A stretch of DNA of 64,000 nucleotides from Trifolium pratense (taxonomy: Eukaryota > Streptophyta > Magnoliopsida > Fabales > Fabaceae): NCBI RefSeq assembly GCF_020283565.1, contig NC_060061.1, positions 16,777,362 to 16,841,361 on the forward strand, in the 5' to 3' direction. The translations under genes and the position numbers were made by a program. A model generated the notes under the pieces. It saw only the letters and a program-made list of their open reading frames with translations, ran no database searches and was not told the origin of the DNA. The stretch's first letter is position 1; each line of letters starts with the position of its first letter. This document shows, in pieces, positions 43,829-60,322 of this stretch.

Positions 43829-45019
43829 CTAGTCACGGCCCATGCTATTGCACGGATTTTATACACCAGCATATATGATATTAAAAAAAATATAATAATT
43901 GCAAAAAGAATAAATAAAAACAACTCAAAATATAGTGATGATAAAAATAATAATATTCAGTACAACATAGATATAGATAAATAATTTACAAATTAACTAC
44001 TAAACATTATGGAAAACTTCTTTGTAAACCACATTTCCAGTTTCGTCCGTGTCTTCCCCTTTTTCATCGGTTATCAATATTTTCAAGCCTTTCCTTGAAG
44101 TTATTATTGACACTGCAACATATAGTTAGCCATGGGAGAAAATTGACCGTGGAAGATACATACCAACATGTTTTAGGAGCTAATATAGCTCTATCTTTAA
44201 AAAAAGTTGGATCATTCATATTGTGCAATAGATCTGGATAAGTGCTCTGAACAATAGTTGAAAGAGGATCACCTAAGTTAGGAACCAACAGATTTAGTGG
44301 TATTTGTATTGTGATATCTGAGTCATTAGATTGCCCAATACTTCCATCACCAATACCCAAAATCCAGTCTGAAAAATTCTTTTCATCTTCAATGTCAGAA
44401 TCTGAACTGCCAGTCTGTAGTCTAGTTGTCAATGTAAGCACCTCACAAAATCTCGAAGAATATATAGTGGAATTAACAACCTCTTGTCTTGTTCCTTTTG
44501 GTATAACAGGAAGAATTTGACGAAAATCTCCACCCAAAACAACTGCTTTTCCACCAAATGGAAAGTTTTTTTTTTCTTTTTCTGTAGTATATCCTTCAAA
44601 GTACGATCAACGACTTCAAAACAATGTTTATACATCATAGTGTTTCATCCCATATGATTAGCCTTGCACGACGAATCAGTTTTGCTAAATCATCTGTTGG
44701 TAGTATCTCACACGAAGATGCCTCATGAACATTTATAGGGATTGCAAACCTTGAGTGTGTAGTTCTACCTACAAGAATTAGCAAAGCAGCTATCCCACTT
44801 GACACTACCGTTAGAACAATCTCGCATTTTGTTCTTAATGCTGCAGACATAGCTCTCAAAATGTATGTTTTTCCGGTTCCTCTATATCCATAAAGAAAGA
44901 AAAGACCCGGTTTTTTTTCCTCAACCCTTTTCTGAAAACCTTTTAAACAACGTAGCGCAAGTTGAGTTTCTCTATTTTGATGATCCATATTGGCAATGAA
45001 AACAGAAAACACGTGAAAC

Positions 45020-45024
<5 letters not shown>
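43829..45024 (-). mobile_element. Decayed Helitron, 3' end with helicase remnant
   Basis: On the minus strand a helicase remnant (44000-45024) is followed about 170 bp later by a stem-loop CCGTGC-AATA-GCATGG (one G-T pair; 43840-43855) and terminal CTAG (43829-43832). The next minus-strand base is T, as expected for Helitron insertion between A and T. The 5' end is not found. The left part of the helicase abuts an (AT)n microsatellite. Confidence 0.7.
44000..45024 (-). pseudogene. Helitron PIF1-type helicase pseudogene
   Basis: PIF1-type helicases power rolling-circle transposition of Helitrons. Visible in order are the Walker A motif GYRGTGKT (about 44880), the Walker B motif LIIWDET (44640), then after a frameshift [20 protein letters not shown] (about 44475-44537), DRAILAPK, and in another frame LYVAVS...[12 protein letters not shown] and NVVYKEVFHNV ending at 44000. 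At least two frameshifts, an in-frame stop (about 44130) and an internal deletion after AILAPK make it non-functional. The Rep nuclease domain is absent. Confidence 0.8.

Positions 45025-45099
<75 letters not shown>
45023..45099. repeat. (AT)n microsatellite, about 38 repeats
   Basis: An uninterrupted AT dinucleotide run of 77 bp abutting the helicase remnant. Confidence 0.97.
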
Positions 45100-45101
<2 letters not shown>

Positions 45102-45389
45102 TGAAAGGTAGATGATTTAAGACTATATATTGATGTGTTTTTAATTGATGATTTTTATTTAGTAAAAAAAATGAATATGTATAAACAAAAAAAAGGGTTT
45201 TCTATAAAAAAAGGTTAAAAAAAGGTTAAAAAAACGCAGTAACATATTTGATTCTTGTAGATGGAAAAAGTGGTTTTTGTTTCTAGAAAGAAAAATAAAA
45301 TGTGTAGTTAAATGATGTTGATTACTTATTGGTTACAAAATTATTTCAACATAATGTTTTTTTTTATAATCAAAAATATTGTTTCAACA

Positions 45390-45490
45390 TAATTGATATG
45401 ACTTAGTGGTAAGTATATAAAGAAATATAACTAAAAAGTAATGGGTTCGAATCCCGACGGTTTAGTTGATCGGATATTGGGGTGAAAAAA
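45390..45490 (+). mobile_element. tRNA-derived SINE
   Basis: An A-box-like TGACTTAGTGGTAAG and a perfect B-box-like GGGTTCGAATCCC lie 50 bp apart, followed by an A-rich tail. There is no cloverleaf, so it is not a tRNA gene. Confidence 0.6.
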
Positions 45491-45499
45491 AAGGAAAAG

Positions 45500-46250
45500 A
45501 AAAGAGTATTCATATATGTACTTTATGTTTCTTTTCCTCATGGCACTTACATATGTACGTTGGTTCTGATAAATTTGCACCAAAGAAAAATGTGAAAACC
45601 TTATTAGTTCCAATACATGATATATCTATCTATCTATCGAATCTAGCTATTTGGATATATAGGAACATTCAATCATATCAGATATATGTATCTATAAATA
45701 ATTTTATATCGACTTTATTTATCTAGCGATCGAACTCTGAATACCTCGTTTTCTTGAGTTAATACCAAACTCCCAAACAAAATTAAAGAGTAGGGTAAAC
45801 ATTTATTTATCAAACCCAAACAAATAAAACATTTGTAAAATGAGATGAATGTATATACAATAAAGAGATTAATATAATCAAATCAATTCTTAATACAACT
45901 TTATAGATTAGTTACTAAAATATTTCTCAAACATCTATCTATGTAAATCAAGTATATATGTTTATGGATATGGTCAAAAACATGATATATCAATGTTCAA
46001 CAACCCATATTATCACTCAAAGTTATGATGGTGGTTCCACTGATCACTCATATAAACAAGCATGCATGAATATGGTCTAGAAGCTAATAGCTACACCTAA
46101 AATCCATGTCAAACGTCATACAGCATCTTAAACCAACCAAATTCAAAAAGGGACCTAAAATTAAAGGTGTTGCCAGGTAGGGCTCTCTCATCCTATCTCC
46201 TTTTTTCCTAAATTTCTACCCATTATGAGGCATAGTGGAACCCTTAACTT
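45500..46250. other. Upstream region of the carboxypeptidase gene
   Basis: AT-rich, without a recognisable gene. Likely contains distal promoter sequence of the gene at 46339. Confidence 0.4.
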
Positions 46251-46251
46251 A

Positions 46252-46259
46252 GTATAAAT
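46252..46259 (+). promoter_or_regulatory. TATA box of the carboxypeptidase gene
   Basis: TATAAATA, 80 bp upstream of the ATG at 46339, with a C/T-rich stretch between that could hold the start of transcription. Confidence 0.65.
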
Positions 46260-46338
46260 AGCCATCTACTTCTCTTTGTCTTTCAACCAATATTTCCAAT
46301 CAAAAGTGGAACAAACATCTTTCATTCTCTTCCACAAT

Positions 46339-51486
<5,148 letters not shown>

Positions 51487-52559
51487 GAATAAGAATAATT
51501 AATCATATTGGGTGCTCTTTGTCACCCCATATGAAAATTTTGCTATTACATAGCAATAGCTAATAGTCTAATATTGTCAAAATGCCAAGTATTATTAAGA
51601 TAATAAATAAAAGAGTTTCACTCCCGGCCTACTAAATCATCATCTTATTTTATTCTTTACATGATAGTATTAGTAAAATATTCATGCATTCGCACAAGTC
51701 GTGTATGGTTGGTTATAAATATCTTATTATTGTAGGTTCGATATATGTTATTTCACATAATAATTGTAAAAATTGGCTTTAGTGAAATATATTAATGAAG
51801 TATATTCATAAAATTAAAATGGTATCAAATTAATAATGAAAAATAATAAAGGTACAACAATGAGGTGCAAGAAGTAAAACGATTTAAATAGAGAAATGAG
51901 GTGCAATCACTTTAAAGGGGTGTGCCTAGTAAACCTTATTTATTTTATTTAGTAAACTAGCAAGGGAAAAGAATGGGAAAAAGCTAAGCTAGAACTCTAA
52001 TTTGGACGAAAAAAGAAGCTTAAGAATTAAGATCAACCTAGCTATAGGGTCCTCCACCTTCTTTGTACTACCATTTAAGACCTCTACTATGGTTTGGTTT
52101 TGATAATAGAGGATTAGGGGTTTGAAATTTGCTTTGCTTTGAGTGGTTTAGATTATTTTATGCAAATTTAAAACCTCACATGTACACTTTTAACACATTC
52201 TCGATTATTTTTAACTCTATACAAAACTCAACTAAAAATCTCTAAATTGAGCCATAACTTTTAAGAAAAAACTCTATAAAATACTCTAAATACCTGTTTA
52301 GACAGAGAGTTATCATTAACCACAATTATGTAACTTGAAAACTATCATTATATGTTCCTCTTACATTTTTTTTCTCCCATGCCTAATCCAACAAATTAGG
52401 TAGCTTGAGACTAGAAGTGAGAAAAGACTGGACCAAACTAGGATTCATAAGGTTTAAGTTTGGCATATAAAAAAATTTAAGACCTAAATCTAACTTGTAA
52501 TCTATTATTTGATGTTTTGAAAATTTGGTATGCTCTGGCAGAGCTGTTTAAAAAACATT
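51487..52559. other. 3' flank and gene-less spacer after the carboxypeptidase
   Basis: The first 100-150 bp probably form the 3' untranslated region. No other feature. Confidence 0.45.
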
Positions 52560-52700
52560 TTTTTAAGTAGTCTAATGGCTAAATTTTTTACCCATAAGAT
52601 AAATAAGTGGGGTGTCCGGAGTTCAAACTCCGACCCTTGTATATATAATACGATGTCCTTACCAATTGAGTTAAACTTATGGGAACATAAAACCTATTAT
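52560..52700 (+). mobile_element. tRNA-related SINE-like sequence
   Basis: AGTCTAATGGCT and GGAGTTCAAACTCCGACC resemble A and B boxes, followed by GTCCTTACCAATTGAGTTAAA. It is flanked by CCATAAGATAAAT/ACTTATGG-type sequence. No cloverleaf, so not a tRNA gene. Confidence 0.5.
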
Positions 52701-53007
52701 GAACGAGTTTAAATAAATAATCATATTTATATTTAAATAGACTAATTGAACAATGAAATTAAACTCTCATTTTATGTTTAACATGATATTGAGAGTTTGA
52801 CTATTACATCATATTTCAATTATAAATTATAATAATACATTTAAATGTGAAAAAAAAAAATATTAACATAGACTAATAAATTAAAACTATTGAACAAATT
52901 AATAAAATTTAATATAATAATAGTAATAAAAAGTATTTATCATATTTATTTAAATAAGTCTGTCTAATAGACTTAAAAGACTTTTTAACAATAAATAATA
53001 GTACTAA

Positions 53008-53216
53008 GAGCTTGTTTGGCCCAATTTTTTTTAGAGCTTATGCAAACAGCTTATGCAATTTTTATATATTATTATAAGTTTGTCAAGGTAGTTTATGATA
53101 ATATAGCTTATAAAATTACAATTTTTACTAGTGTGAACTTATAAAATACCATAAAACCTAATTTATATTGCATAGCTGGTTGCATAAACTCTAAAAAAGC
53201 TGGGCCAAACGAGCCC
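53008..53216. mobile_element. Tourist-like MITE (PIF/Harbinger type)
   Basis: 209 bp, ends GAGCTTGTTTGGCCCA and TGGGCCAAACGAGCCC, flanked by TAA on both sides (53005-53007, 53217-53219). The interior is AT-rich with AGCTTATGCA/GCTTATAAA motifs. Confidence 0.85.
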
Positions 53217-53369
53217 TAAGACTTTTTTTAATTTTTTTTTTGGATTTGTCAATTTCTTTTTTCTTCTCAGAACTTTTTTTTTAAAAAAATTTTTTCATCA
53301 AAAGGAAATAAAAAACAATAAACAAACAAAAAAAAAAAAAAACTAGCCAATCTGTTGCCTAAGGACCCC

Positions 53370-54050
53370 GGAGGTATCCGCAAGTAGGATGATATCCAAA
53401 TGCATAGAGGAGAAGTTCACATCTTCAAAGATTCGACATTAGTAGTCCAAAATTTGGTCAATCAATCGGTACATTCGTTGTCTTCTCTCAAAGTATGATT
53501 AAAAGAAACCTCCCAAGAAAAAGAAGAGAGTTTCCTAACGAGAGAAAACAATGTTGCAAATCATCAATAACATCCAAGGATGCTTGAGAATCCGATTCCA
53601 CCACGATTGACCGATATCCAATATCTCACGTCAGTTAAAGACCTCTGCAAATAACTGAAAGTTCAGCAATAGGTTAGAAGCTTTACCACATGATCCAGAA
53701 AAATCAAGAATCCAATTTCCCTATCGTTTCTCAAAAGACCTCTAAAACAAGGATTGCCAATAGAAGATCCATCACCGTTGATTTTAATAAAGCTTTATAG
53801 TGGAAAATGCCCGCAAACTTGACGGATCATATGATGTTTATTGGTGGGGTAAAGTGTCTGGACCATGGAAGAATGATATGAGACTATGCTATTGACTACA
53901 ACCCAAATATCTTTCTTATTATATTTTGAAAAATTTCGTCATAGTACATCTTGCCTTAACAACATGATGTTTGAACCAATTCCTGACAATCTTGTATTTA
54001 AAATAGTAACCAAATAGGCATGGCATTGCCCTTGGTTGAAACTCAGGTTT
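53370..54050 (-). pseudogene. LINE-type RNase H domain remnant
   Basis: Minus-strand fragments in shifting frames read FIKINGDGSSIGNPCF, GLLRNDREIGFL, SLVRKLSSFSWEVSFNHTLR, then WTSPLCIW. They follow the order of the RNase H domain at the C-terminus of plant LINE polyproteins, including the Asp of the GDGSS motif. Several stops and frameshifts are present. Confidence 0.7.
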
Positions 54051-54443
54051 GATCTAGACAACTTTACAATATTTTAAATCATAAATAAAATAGTAAATGA
54101 AATCGATGTTTATTGGCAAAACATAGATTTAAACTCAGAATATTCTGCACAGTATATATCAACTTATAGCTGACAACCAACTTTAATTAACCGAATCCTT
54201 CCCTCTAATTCTTCCCAAACATAATATTTGATCATGGGAGTACTATACCAACTTAATATATTATTGTAACTTTGTAATCTTCAAATTCAAAATATACATA
54301 TATAGTCCTGTGTTTTCCTTTTTCTGTATATCAATGATTACAATAGTAAGATTAGCATGAATCAATTATTAAAGAAGGTATGTGTAAACTATTAAGCCAA
54401 ATTAACCATGCTAGCTAGCTATATAAATAATATAATATAATAA
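54051..54443. other. 3' flank of the NAC gene
   Basis: AT-rich. Probably includes the NAC 3' untranslated region. Nothing else seen. Confidence 0.4.
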
Positions 54444-56639
54444 TTAGTTCCAATTTATGTCCGGAAGTTGAAATTGTTGCCTCATTACACCTGCATCTCC
54501 AAGAATTGAATTTTGATGAAAAGTTGTGTTTGGTGGAAGCTGGCTAAGCAAAGAAACAAATGAATTATTTTCCTCAATATTGTTGTTGCCACTATTATTA
54601 AGATCTCCATGGAATCTCTTACTTGAAGAAGATGACCCTGGTGAACCTGTTTCATGCCAAAATTGTGATGATGCATTTAGTGCACGTTTCATAGGGAATG
54701 ATTCATTGTTATGATCAACCTTATTTGAGTTTATTTCACAACCATTTTGCATTACTTGATCAGTTGCTAAGATTCCATCAAAGAAATTGTCATCATTTTC
54801 TAGTCCATAACTTGTGCTTCTTGAACATGGAAGAGGTTTAGAGTTTTGTTGCATATTATATGTATGTTCCATTGAAAGCTCTTTATCATATTGATCCATT
54901 AGTGGTGGCCTTGGCATGGTGCTACTGTTGCTTTTCTTGTATATTCGGCACAAAACCCAATCATCAAGCTACAAAACCAATATATTTTAATCAAATACTA
55001 TATTTTAGTGTCACTCTTTATATATATATATAGTAAGTATTTTTATTTTTATTTTCAAAATGAAGTAAAAAGCACCTCCCAAAAACTCGCACACAATTGA
55101 GAAATATTGGATTTGAATGCAGGGTAACCACAAAAAGTAGACAGCCTAATAATTTCGACATTGTGACTATTATTTTCTCTTTTGGTTGTTAGTTTGTACG
55201 AAAAATTGTTTATATTTATCCATCATTTTCAAAATTAAATGCAACATTATTATCACATATGTATTATCACATATGTATTGTCACATCAACGCTTTATGTG
55301 TCGGTTATTAAAAAATGCATGTATCATCACATATGTGTTGATTATTAAAAAATGCATGTATTATCACATATGTATTGTCACATCAACGCTTTATGTGTCA
55401 GTTATTAAAAAATGCGACGCATTAGCGTTTCTAGATGACAAAATGGGGTTATGGGGGCAAAACTGAAAAAAAAAAAAAAAACAGCGGTAAGAATGTTTGA
55501 TTTTTAAATGGGGATCAAAATCGTGAAACATGTAAAATAGGGGGGCAAAAATTCAATTAAGACCTTTATAAATAATAAAATTAACTATTTATTGCATAGA
55601 AATAAGTAGAATGAGATGATAAATACTTAAAAATATTTTAGGAAAAAGAGAAGATAAAATGAACAGAGGGACTATATAATTTGATGGACTGGAATTAATG
55701 AAACAAATGTACATGACATGCATTTATGTAAACACAAAAAATGCAACTAATCTTTAGTTGGTCTGGTGAATGACATTCGACATGGTAGGGAGAACCACAG
55801 TTTGATTTTCGCAAATGCGATCGGGAAAGAGCTGGAACCAATTAATGCCAGAAATGACCCCGAACTAGATTAGATGTTCCAGCGAACCGAATACTAGTGG
55901 AAAAAAGAAAAAAAAAATGCATTTATGTGTGTGGTGATATACATACATACCCTCAAAGAATTCTTCTTGTTATTGTTTGGAGGATGATCAGAAGGCAGAA
56001 GTGGAGTTTTTGAACTTGCATTATAGGAATGATGATTATTACTAATATTATTGTGATCAGTGATAAGCCTATACTCATGCATAATCCAATTAGTTTTAAC
56101 CCCTTTTGGTGGCTTCCCTCCATAAAAAACAAGTGCTTTTTTAACTCCAACTTTCTGATTCCCATCAGATGTTAATATAGGCTTATCAGTTCCAGTAGCT
56201 TTCCAATACCCAGAAGTTGCAGCCCTATTGGGCCGGGCCCCATTTGGGTATTTCCTATCCCTTGGGCTGAAAAAGTACCACTCTTGTTCCCCAAAAGTTG
56301 CTTTACCTAAAAACAGAGGAAAAAAAAACAGGACAATATCTCAAGTTAAAACAAGGTTCAAAATTTCATATGCAAAACAAGTAACTGAAAAATTTAGGAA
56401 GTGGGTTTGAATAAATGGATGAAAAGATGAAATTGGGTGTGAAAAAGTTTCATACTTGGGAGTTCCCATGGGTCGAATTTGTACAGATCAATCTCTGCTA
56501 TGATAGCTACTGGAAGAGGTGCTGATGCAGCTTTTCTCTTAAGGTAGTGAACGACAAGTTCTTCATCAGTTGGGTGGAATCTAAAGCCTGGTGGTAGGTG
56601 TGGATGTTGAGAACATGATGATGAATCTGTACTGTCCAT
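54444..56639 (-). CDS. NAC-domain transcription factor (NAM/NAC018-NAC025-NAC056-like)
   Basis: Three exons on the minus strand (56639-56456, 56306-55951, 54968-54444) join in frame to 354 residues; both introns are GT-AG. NAC proteins are plant-specific DNA-binding dimers. All five subdomains are visible: [19 protein letters not shown] (A), [16 protein letters not shown] (B), [15 protein letters not shown] with [13 protein letters not shown] (C), [17 protein letters not shown] with NWIMHEYRL (D) and [13 protein letters not shown] (E). An Asn/His-rich loop separates D and E. The Asn/Ser-rich C-terminus ends FQLPDINWN and is the probable activation region. The sequence resembles the NARS/NAC018 group of seed and senescence regulators; function here is by similarity only. 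Confidence 0.93.
55261..55417. repeat. Tandem repeat in NAC intron 2 (60/37/60 bp)
   Basis: Units at 55261-55320, 55321-55357 and 55358-55417 each start GTATTATCACATATGT or a close variant and end TTATTAAAAAATGC. The middle unit lacks 23 bp. Confidence 0.9.
55746..55911 (+). mobile_element. SINE in NAC intron 2
   Basis: Same family as 24896-25056 (TTAGTTGGTCTGGTGAATGA, GGTAGGGAGAACCACAG, GAACTAGATTAGATG), with an A-rich end. The 10-bp AAAAAATGCA flanks both sides (55736-55745, 55912-55921). Its orientation is opposite to the NAC gene. Confidence 0.75.
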
Positions 56640-57246
56640 GATCGATGAGATTTTGATGATGAATTGATCAAATTTCTATGTCTCATGCATAACTTTTTTG
56701 TTTGAACTTTTCTTTAGCTTTTTGTATGGTCTTAACTCTTATCGTTTATGTAAAAAAAAAAGGATTATTGGGAAGAGTGGAATGCATGTAGTGTATGCAT
56801 GATGGATGAAAAAAGGGATGGGGATGAGGATGGTTTTTGTAACAGATGGAGAATGAAGGATGAGATCATGTGACATGTGTAAGGGGGGGACCATGAAACG
56901 ATAATGAGGATGGGAAGGCTGGTTTTGTGGGAAAGCAAAGGTTGGGTTGGGGGAGTTTGGAAATGTAATAGTTTGGATGTCATGCTTTTCTTATGTAAAC
57001 AAAACAAGGCATCACCTCTCGTAATCACACATACCCTACATCCACTGTTTAGACAGAGACTTCATGGCACGTGTGCATGTGCTTTCATATATTTCTCATG
57101 AAAAATAGTAGCTTTAACAATAAGTTGAAGATTTTAGGTTATAAGGTGATAAGAAATGATTTTGATAGTTGTAGAAATGATTTTGATTAAAAATAAGTTG
57201 AAGATTTTGGATATAATAATAATTTTCTCAACATTTATGGATGTTT
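56640..57246 (-). promoter_or_regulatory. Upstream region of the NAC gene
   Basis: Lies 5' of the NAC start. No TATA box is called. A GCACGTGTGC motif at about 57067 has the ACGT core of a G-box. Confidence 0.3.
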
Positions 57247-57500
57247 TGTTAAGAAGTCTCACATCGGATTTAAGTTGGTCCGAATAACAGTTTATAAGTA
57301 AAAGATAATCATCACCTTAAAGGTCGGTTTCGTAGGATTGAGTTAGATCCAACTCCTAATTTTAAGATAATATCAAAGTCCCTCCAAGATCTGCTGAGCC
57401 ACCCGTTATTGGGCCACTCGCCATTTATATCCACCCACAAAGTCCAATAATATTAGGCGTGAGAGAATGTGTTCACATTGGATGTGAGTTGCTCAGAAAA
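57247..57500 (+). mobile_element. TRIM-like remnant
   Basis: TGTTAAGAAGTCTCACATCGG opens an LTR-like block. A degenerate primer site AATATCAAAGTCCCT lies near 57370. At 57478 GTGTTCACATTGGATGTGAG echoes the LTR start after a purine tract GTGAGAGAA. The 3' copy is truncated. Confidence 0.45.
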
Positions 57501-58032
57501 CCAAACACACCCTAGAGGTAGACAAAAGTGAGCAGAATGTGGAAAACTAAGGTCATATTTGTAAGAGCTTGATTAAAAACACAGGAATCAAGAGCAGTAC
57601 ATTCCAACTTAGCTAATTCAAAAGTGAAACAAATATTTCAATCACATACATTCATATTATTCATATTATTTGTGTCGGATATTATTTTCTTTCGATAAAC
57701 TTGATTTGTTCACTAGCACTAACTAAACATGACATGTGTAGCATCAATGACTCCTATAACAATTTTAAATCATTCTATTACGTACCTACCTCGTGGCCTA
57801 AAACAACTAAAAACATTGTAACCATACGATTAGAAGACTTTAAAGTATGTTCCATTAATTCAATAAAAAATCTCATAACGAGTGGAGTTAATTTTGTAAT
57901 ATTTTTTGAACTCGTGCATGACATGTTCTACATAGCTCTACTTAGCCTTTGCATAAATTATTTAGTACACTTCATTCAAGTTTATTTGCACATTCACTAT
58001 CACTCCAATTCTTCCACATCAAAACCAAGTGT

Positions 58033-58479
58033 TGTGGCAAGTGTGAGTGGTTAAGTCCCACATTGCTTAGAAAAGTGGAGGTTGAACACTTTATAAGTGA
58101 GATAACCCATAAACCTAACACCTTAAGGTTTTGGGTAAGAGTGTGGTGTTCAACTCACTTGTAGAGTTGTTCTTAAGCCCAATGTGGATGATCCTCGACT
58201 GCCCCCTCGTGATGACCCAACAGTGGTATCAGAGCCGATGGTTTGACGAAGGGTTGAACTGACTCCTTGTATCGAAAGTCTTCCTGACAAAGGTGGTCAG
58301 GCGGCGAGTCCCGTGGAGCAGTGTGGCTTGTGGCTTACGGCGGTACAAGTGTAGGATGAAGAAAGCTTCCGCTTGAGGGGGAGCATATCCAAGAAGAGTG
58401 TGGTGTTCAACTCACTTGTAGAGTTGTTCTTAAGCCCAATGTGGATGATCCTCGGCTGCCCCCTCGTGATGACCCAACA
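58033..58479 (+). mobile_element. TRIM-like element with 86-bp direct repeats
   Basis: An 86-bp sequence (AAGAGTGTGGTGTTCAACTC to GATGACCCAACA) occurs at 58137-58222 and 58394-58479 with one base difference noted. The left copy is followed by GTGGTATCAGAGCC, an initiator-Met primer site (58224-58236). A purine tract GAGGGGGAG (about 58375) precedes the right copy. About 105 bp of LTR-like sequence upstream of the left copy (58033 onward) is missing on the right, so the right LTR is probably deleted. Confidence 0.6.
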
Positions 58480-59840
58480 CTAAGGTTCTTTAGGCATGTA
58501 TCAAACGTACTCTCCATTAACGACTACATCCTTAAAAATTGTCATTAGTTTGTGTACGAATGAAAGTCTCGTGTACCATTCCTTGGAGAGGGAGTAGTAT
58601 TGATCAACACTATTAAAATCTTAATTTTTCATATTTTCTATTTTTTGATTTTCCAATAAAAAAACTTATATTAAACTCGAGAAAAACTTAATGGGAGAAA
58701 ATTCACTCTCCCATATGTTATAGCCTGTGACTATTATAAGAAAAAGGTATTACATTATTAAATTTATAATTTATATATTAAGATATCTTAATATGTGTCA
58801 TTTTTTATATTTCATTTTTGAACTTTCAATGTTTGTTGACTGTGACAATTACATTAGCTTTTACATTCCCAAAAAGTAATGTAACAAACACATGTCAAAC
58901 GTGCAATATGGCATATGCGGAAAACCGAGTCATACAACATTTTTCCTCAGATCGATTAATTTTCTTCTATAAGAACAGAACCGTCACATTCATAAAAAGA
59001 AACTAAAGAATAGAGGCCTATATAATATGCAGAAGAATGAAGACAATTGTGTGAGTATAGAACCAATTAATTGTTTCTCAAGCAACATATGGTATATTCG
59101 GTCAAAAGAAAAAAGAAGCAACATATGGTATATTAATTAACCATGAGCCGAAATTCCAAACATGGCTTACGTGAACACATAAGTGGCATCCATCTGCACC
59201 ATTTGTCCTGTCCTTCATGACGTTAATGGAGGCACAACAAAACAATCATTTATTTATTTCTGATTATATTCCAATTATCTTTCTAGAAAGCACTATGGTT
59301 TTATATCTCGATATACATTGAAAATTTTGTCTCAACTTCCATTTGGATTTAAAATCTTCATTTTTGCTGACATGGCAGGCCTTAGAAATCAAAATGCAGA
59401 ACAATCCTCTGCAAATTAGATGCCTCTCTTTATAGGATTTGATAGCTCAACTACTCAATAGAATGCCCTCTTTTGAAAGCAATAAAATTGATAGCTCAAG
59501 AAAAAACCACTAGAGATCACATTGGGCTTAGGAAGTTATGGTTAACAGAACTTATGTAGATGTAAGTAGAACTTTACCACTAGAGACCATTCTTGTAAGT
59601 ATATATATGGCCCAAAATATACTTGTCTATGAAAAAACCACACATATTTCAAATGTATATTTTCAGACGGCATAATTTATCTAGACGTATACTTTTATAT
59701 AGTACAAAATACGTATTGGAATTACATATATAGAATTCAAAAATCTCACTTAAATCACAACAAGAGCGAGCGAAAGGGATGACTCAACTCAATGTGTCAA
59801 CCCCCAAAGGAGTTTTTTTATTGCGCCTAGAATATAATCC
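58480..59840. other. Gene-less AT-rich spacer
   Basis: No conserved frame. ACAACATATGGTATATT-type sequence is duplicated around 59082-59136. Confidence 0.5.
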
Positions 59841-60300
59841 TTAATTACGTGTCATGCGAACCATAAGGGCAAAATAGGCAATAATTCTATAGCCAACAAG
59901 CATTGCCACCAAGACAGCAACAGACATACCTTGTTTATCAAGACCAATATGCTTAATTGTAGGATAATTCCCAACTAAGCAAGTAACATTTTCACCACAT
60001 GAATAAATGTCATCATTCTTGAACTGTGACCCCAACAAGAGCTTATTGTAATAATAGCTATGAGATAAGTACTTAATCCATGATAAAAATGCTGGCATAT
60101 TTTGAATAAAGTATCCATTAGTTAGAACAAGTAATGTCATAATCAGCGATCCAGATGTAACAACCAACTTTGGATTATTTACCAGCATTGCACTAATAGC
60201 TTGTCCAATACTTTGTGATACCATAGCATACAAAAGAGAGACACTTAGTGTTTGAAAGAAATTTGAAGCATTGGCAGAACCTGAAATTATAAATCTTAGT
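59841..60300 (-). pseudogene. ABCG-type transporter C-terminal fragment
   Basis: A roughly 150-codon open frame reads the last membrane part of a half-size ABCG transporter: SLLYAMVSQSIGQAISAMLV, GYFIQNMPAFLSWIKYLSHS, YYYNKLLLGSQF, then a Cys-containing loop and VAMLVGYRIIAYFALM, ending in a stop at 59841. The ATP-binding half and the earlier membrane helices are missing, and no ATG begins the frame. It may be a terminal exon left from a gene or a captured fragment. It directly abuts UDP-xylose synthase exons on the same strand, which no normal gene would do. Confidence 0.75.
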
Positions 60301-60322
60301 CCCAAAGAAAAATTCCTAATCT

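Noticed and set aside
45405..45460. Perfect tRNA B-box, possible tRNA gene
   Set aside because: No acceptor stem or cloverleaf. The A/B-box arrangement with an A-rich tail fits a SINE.
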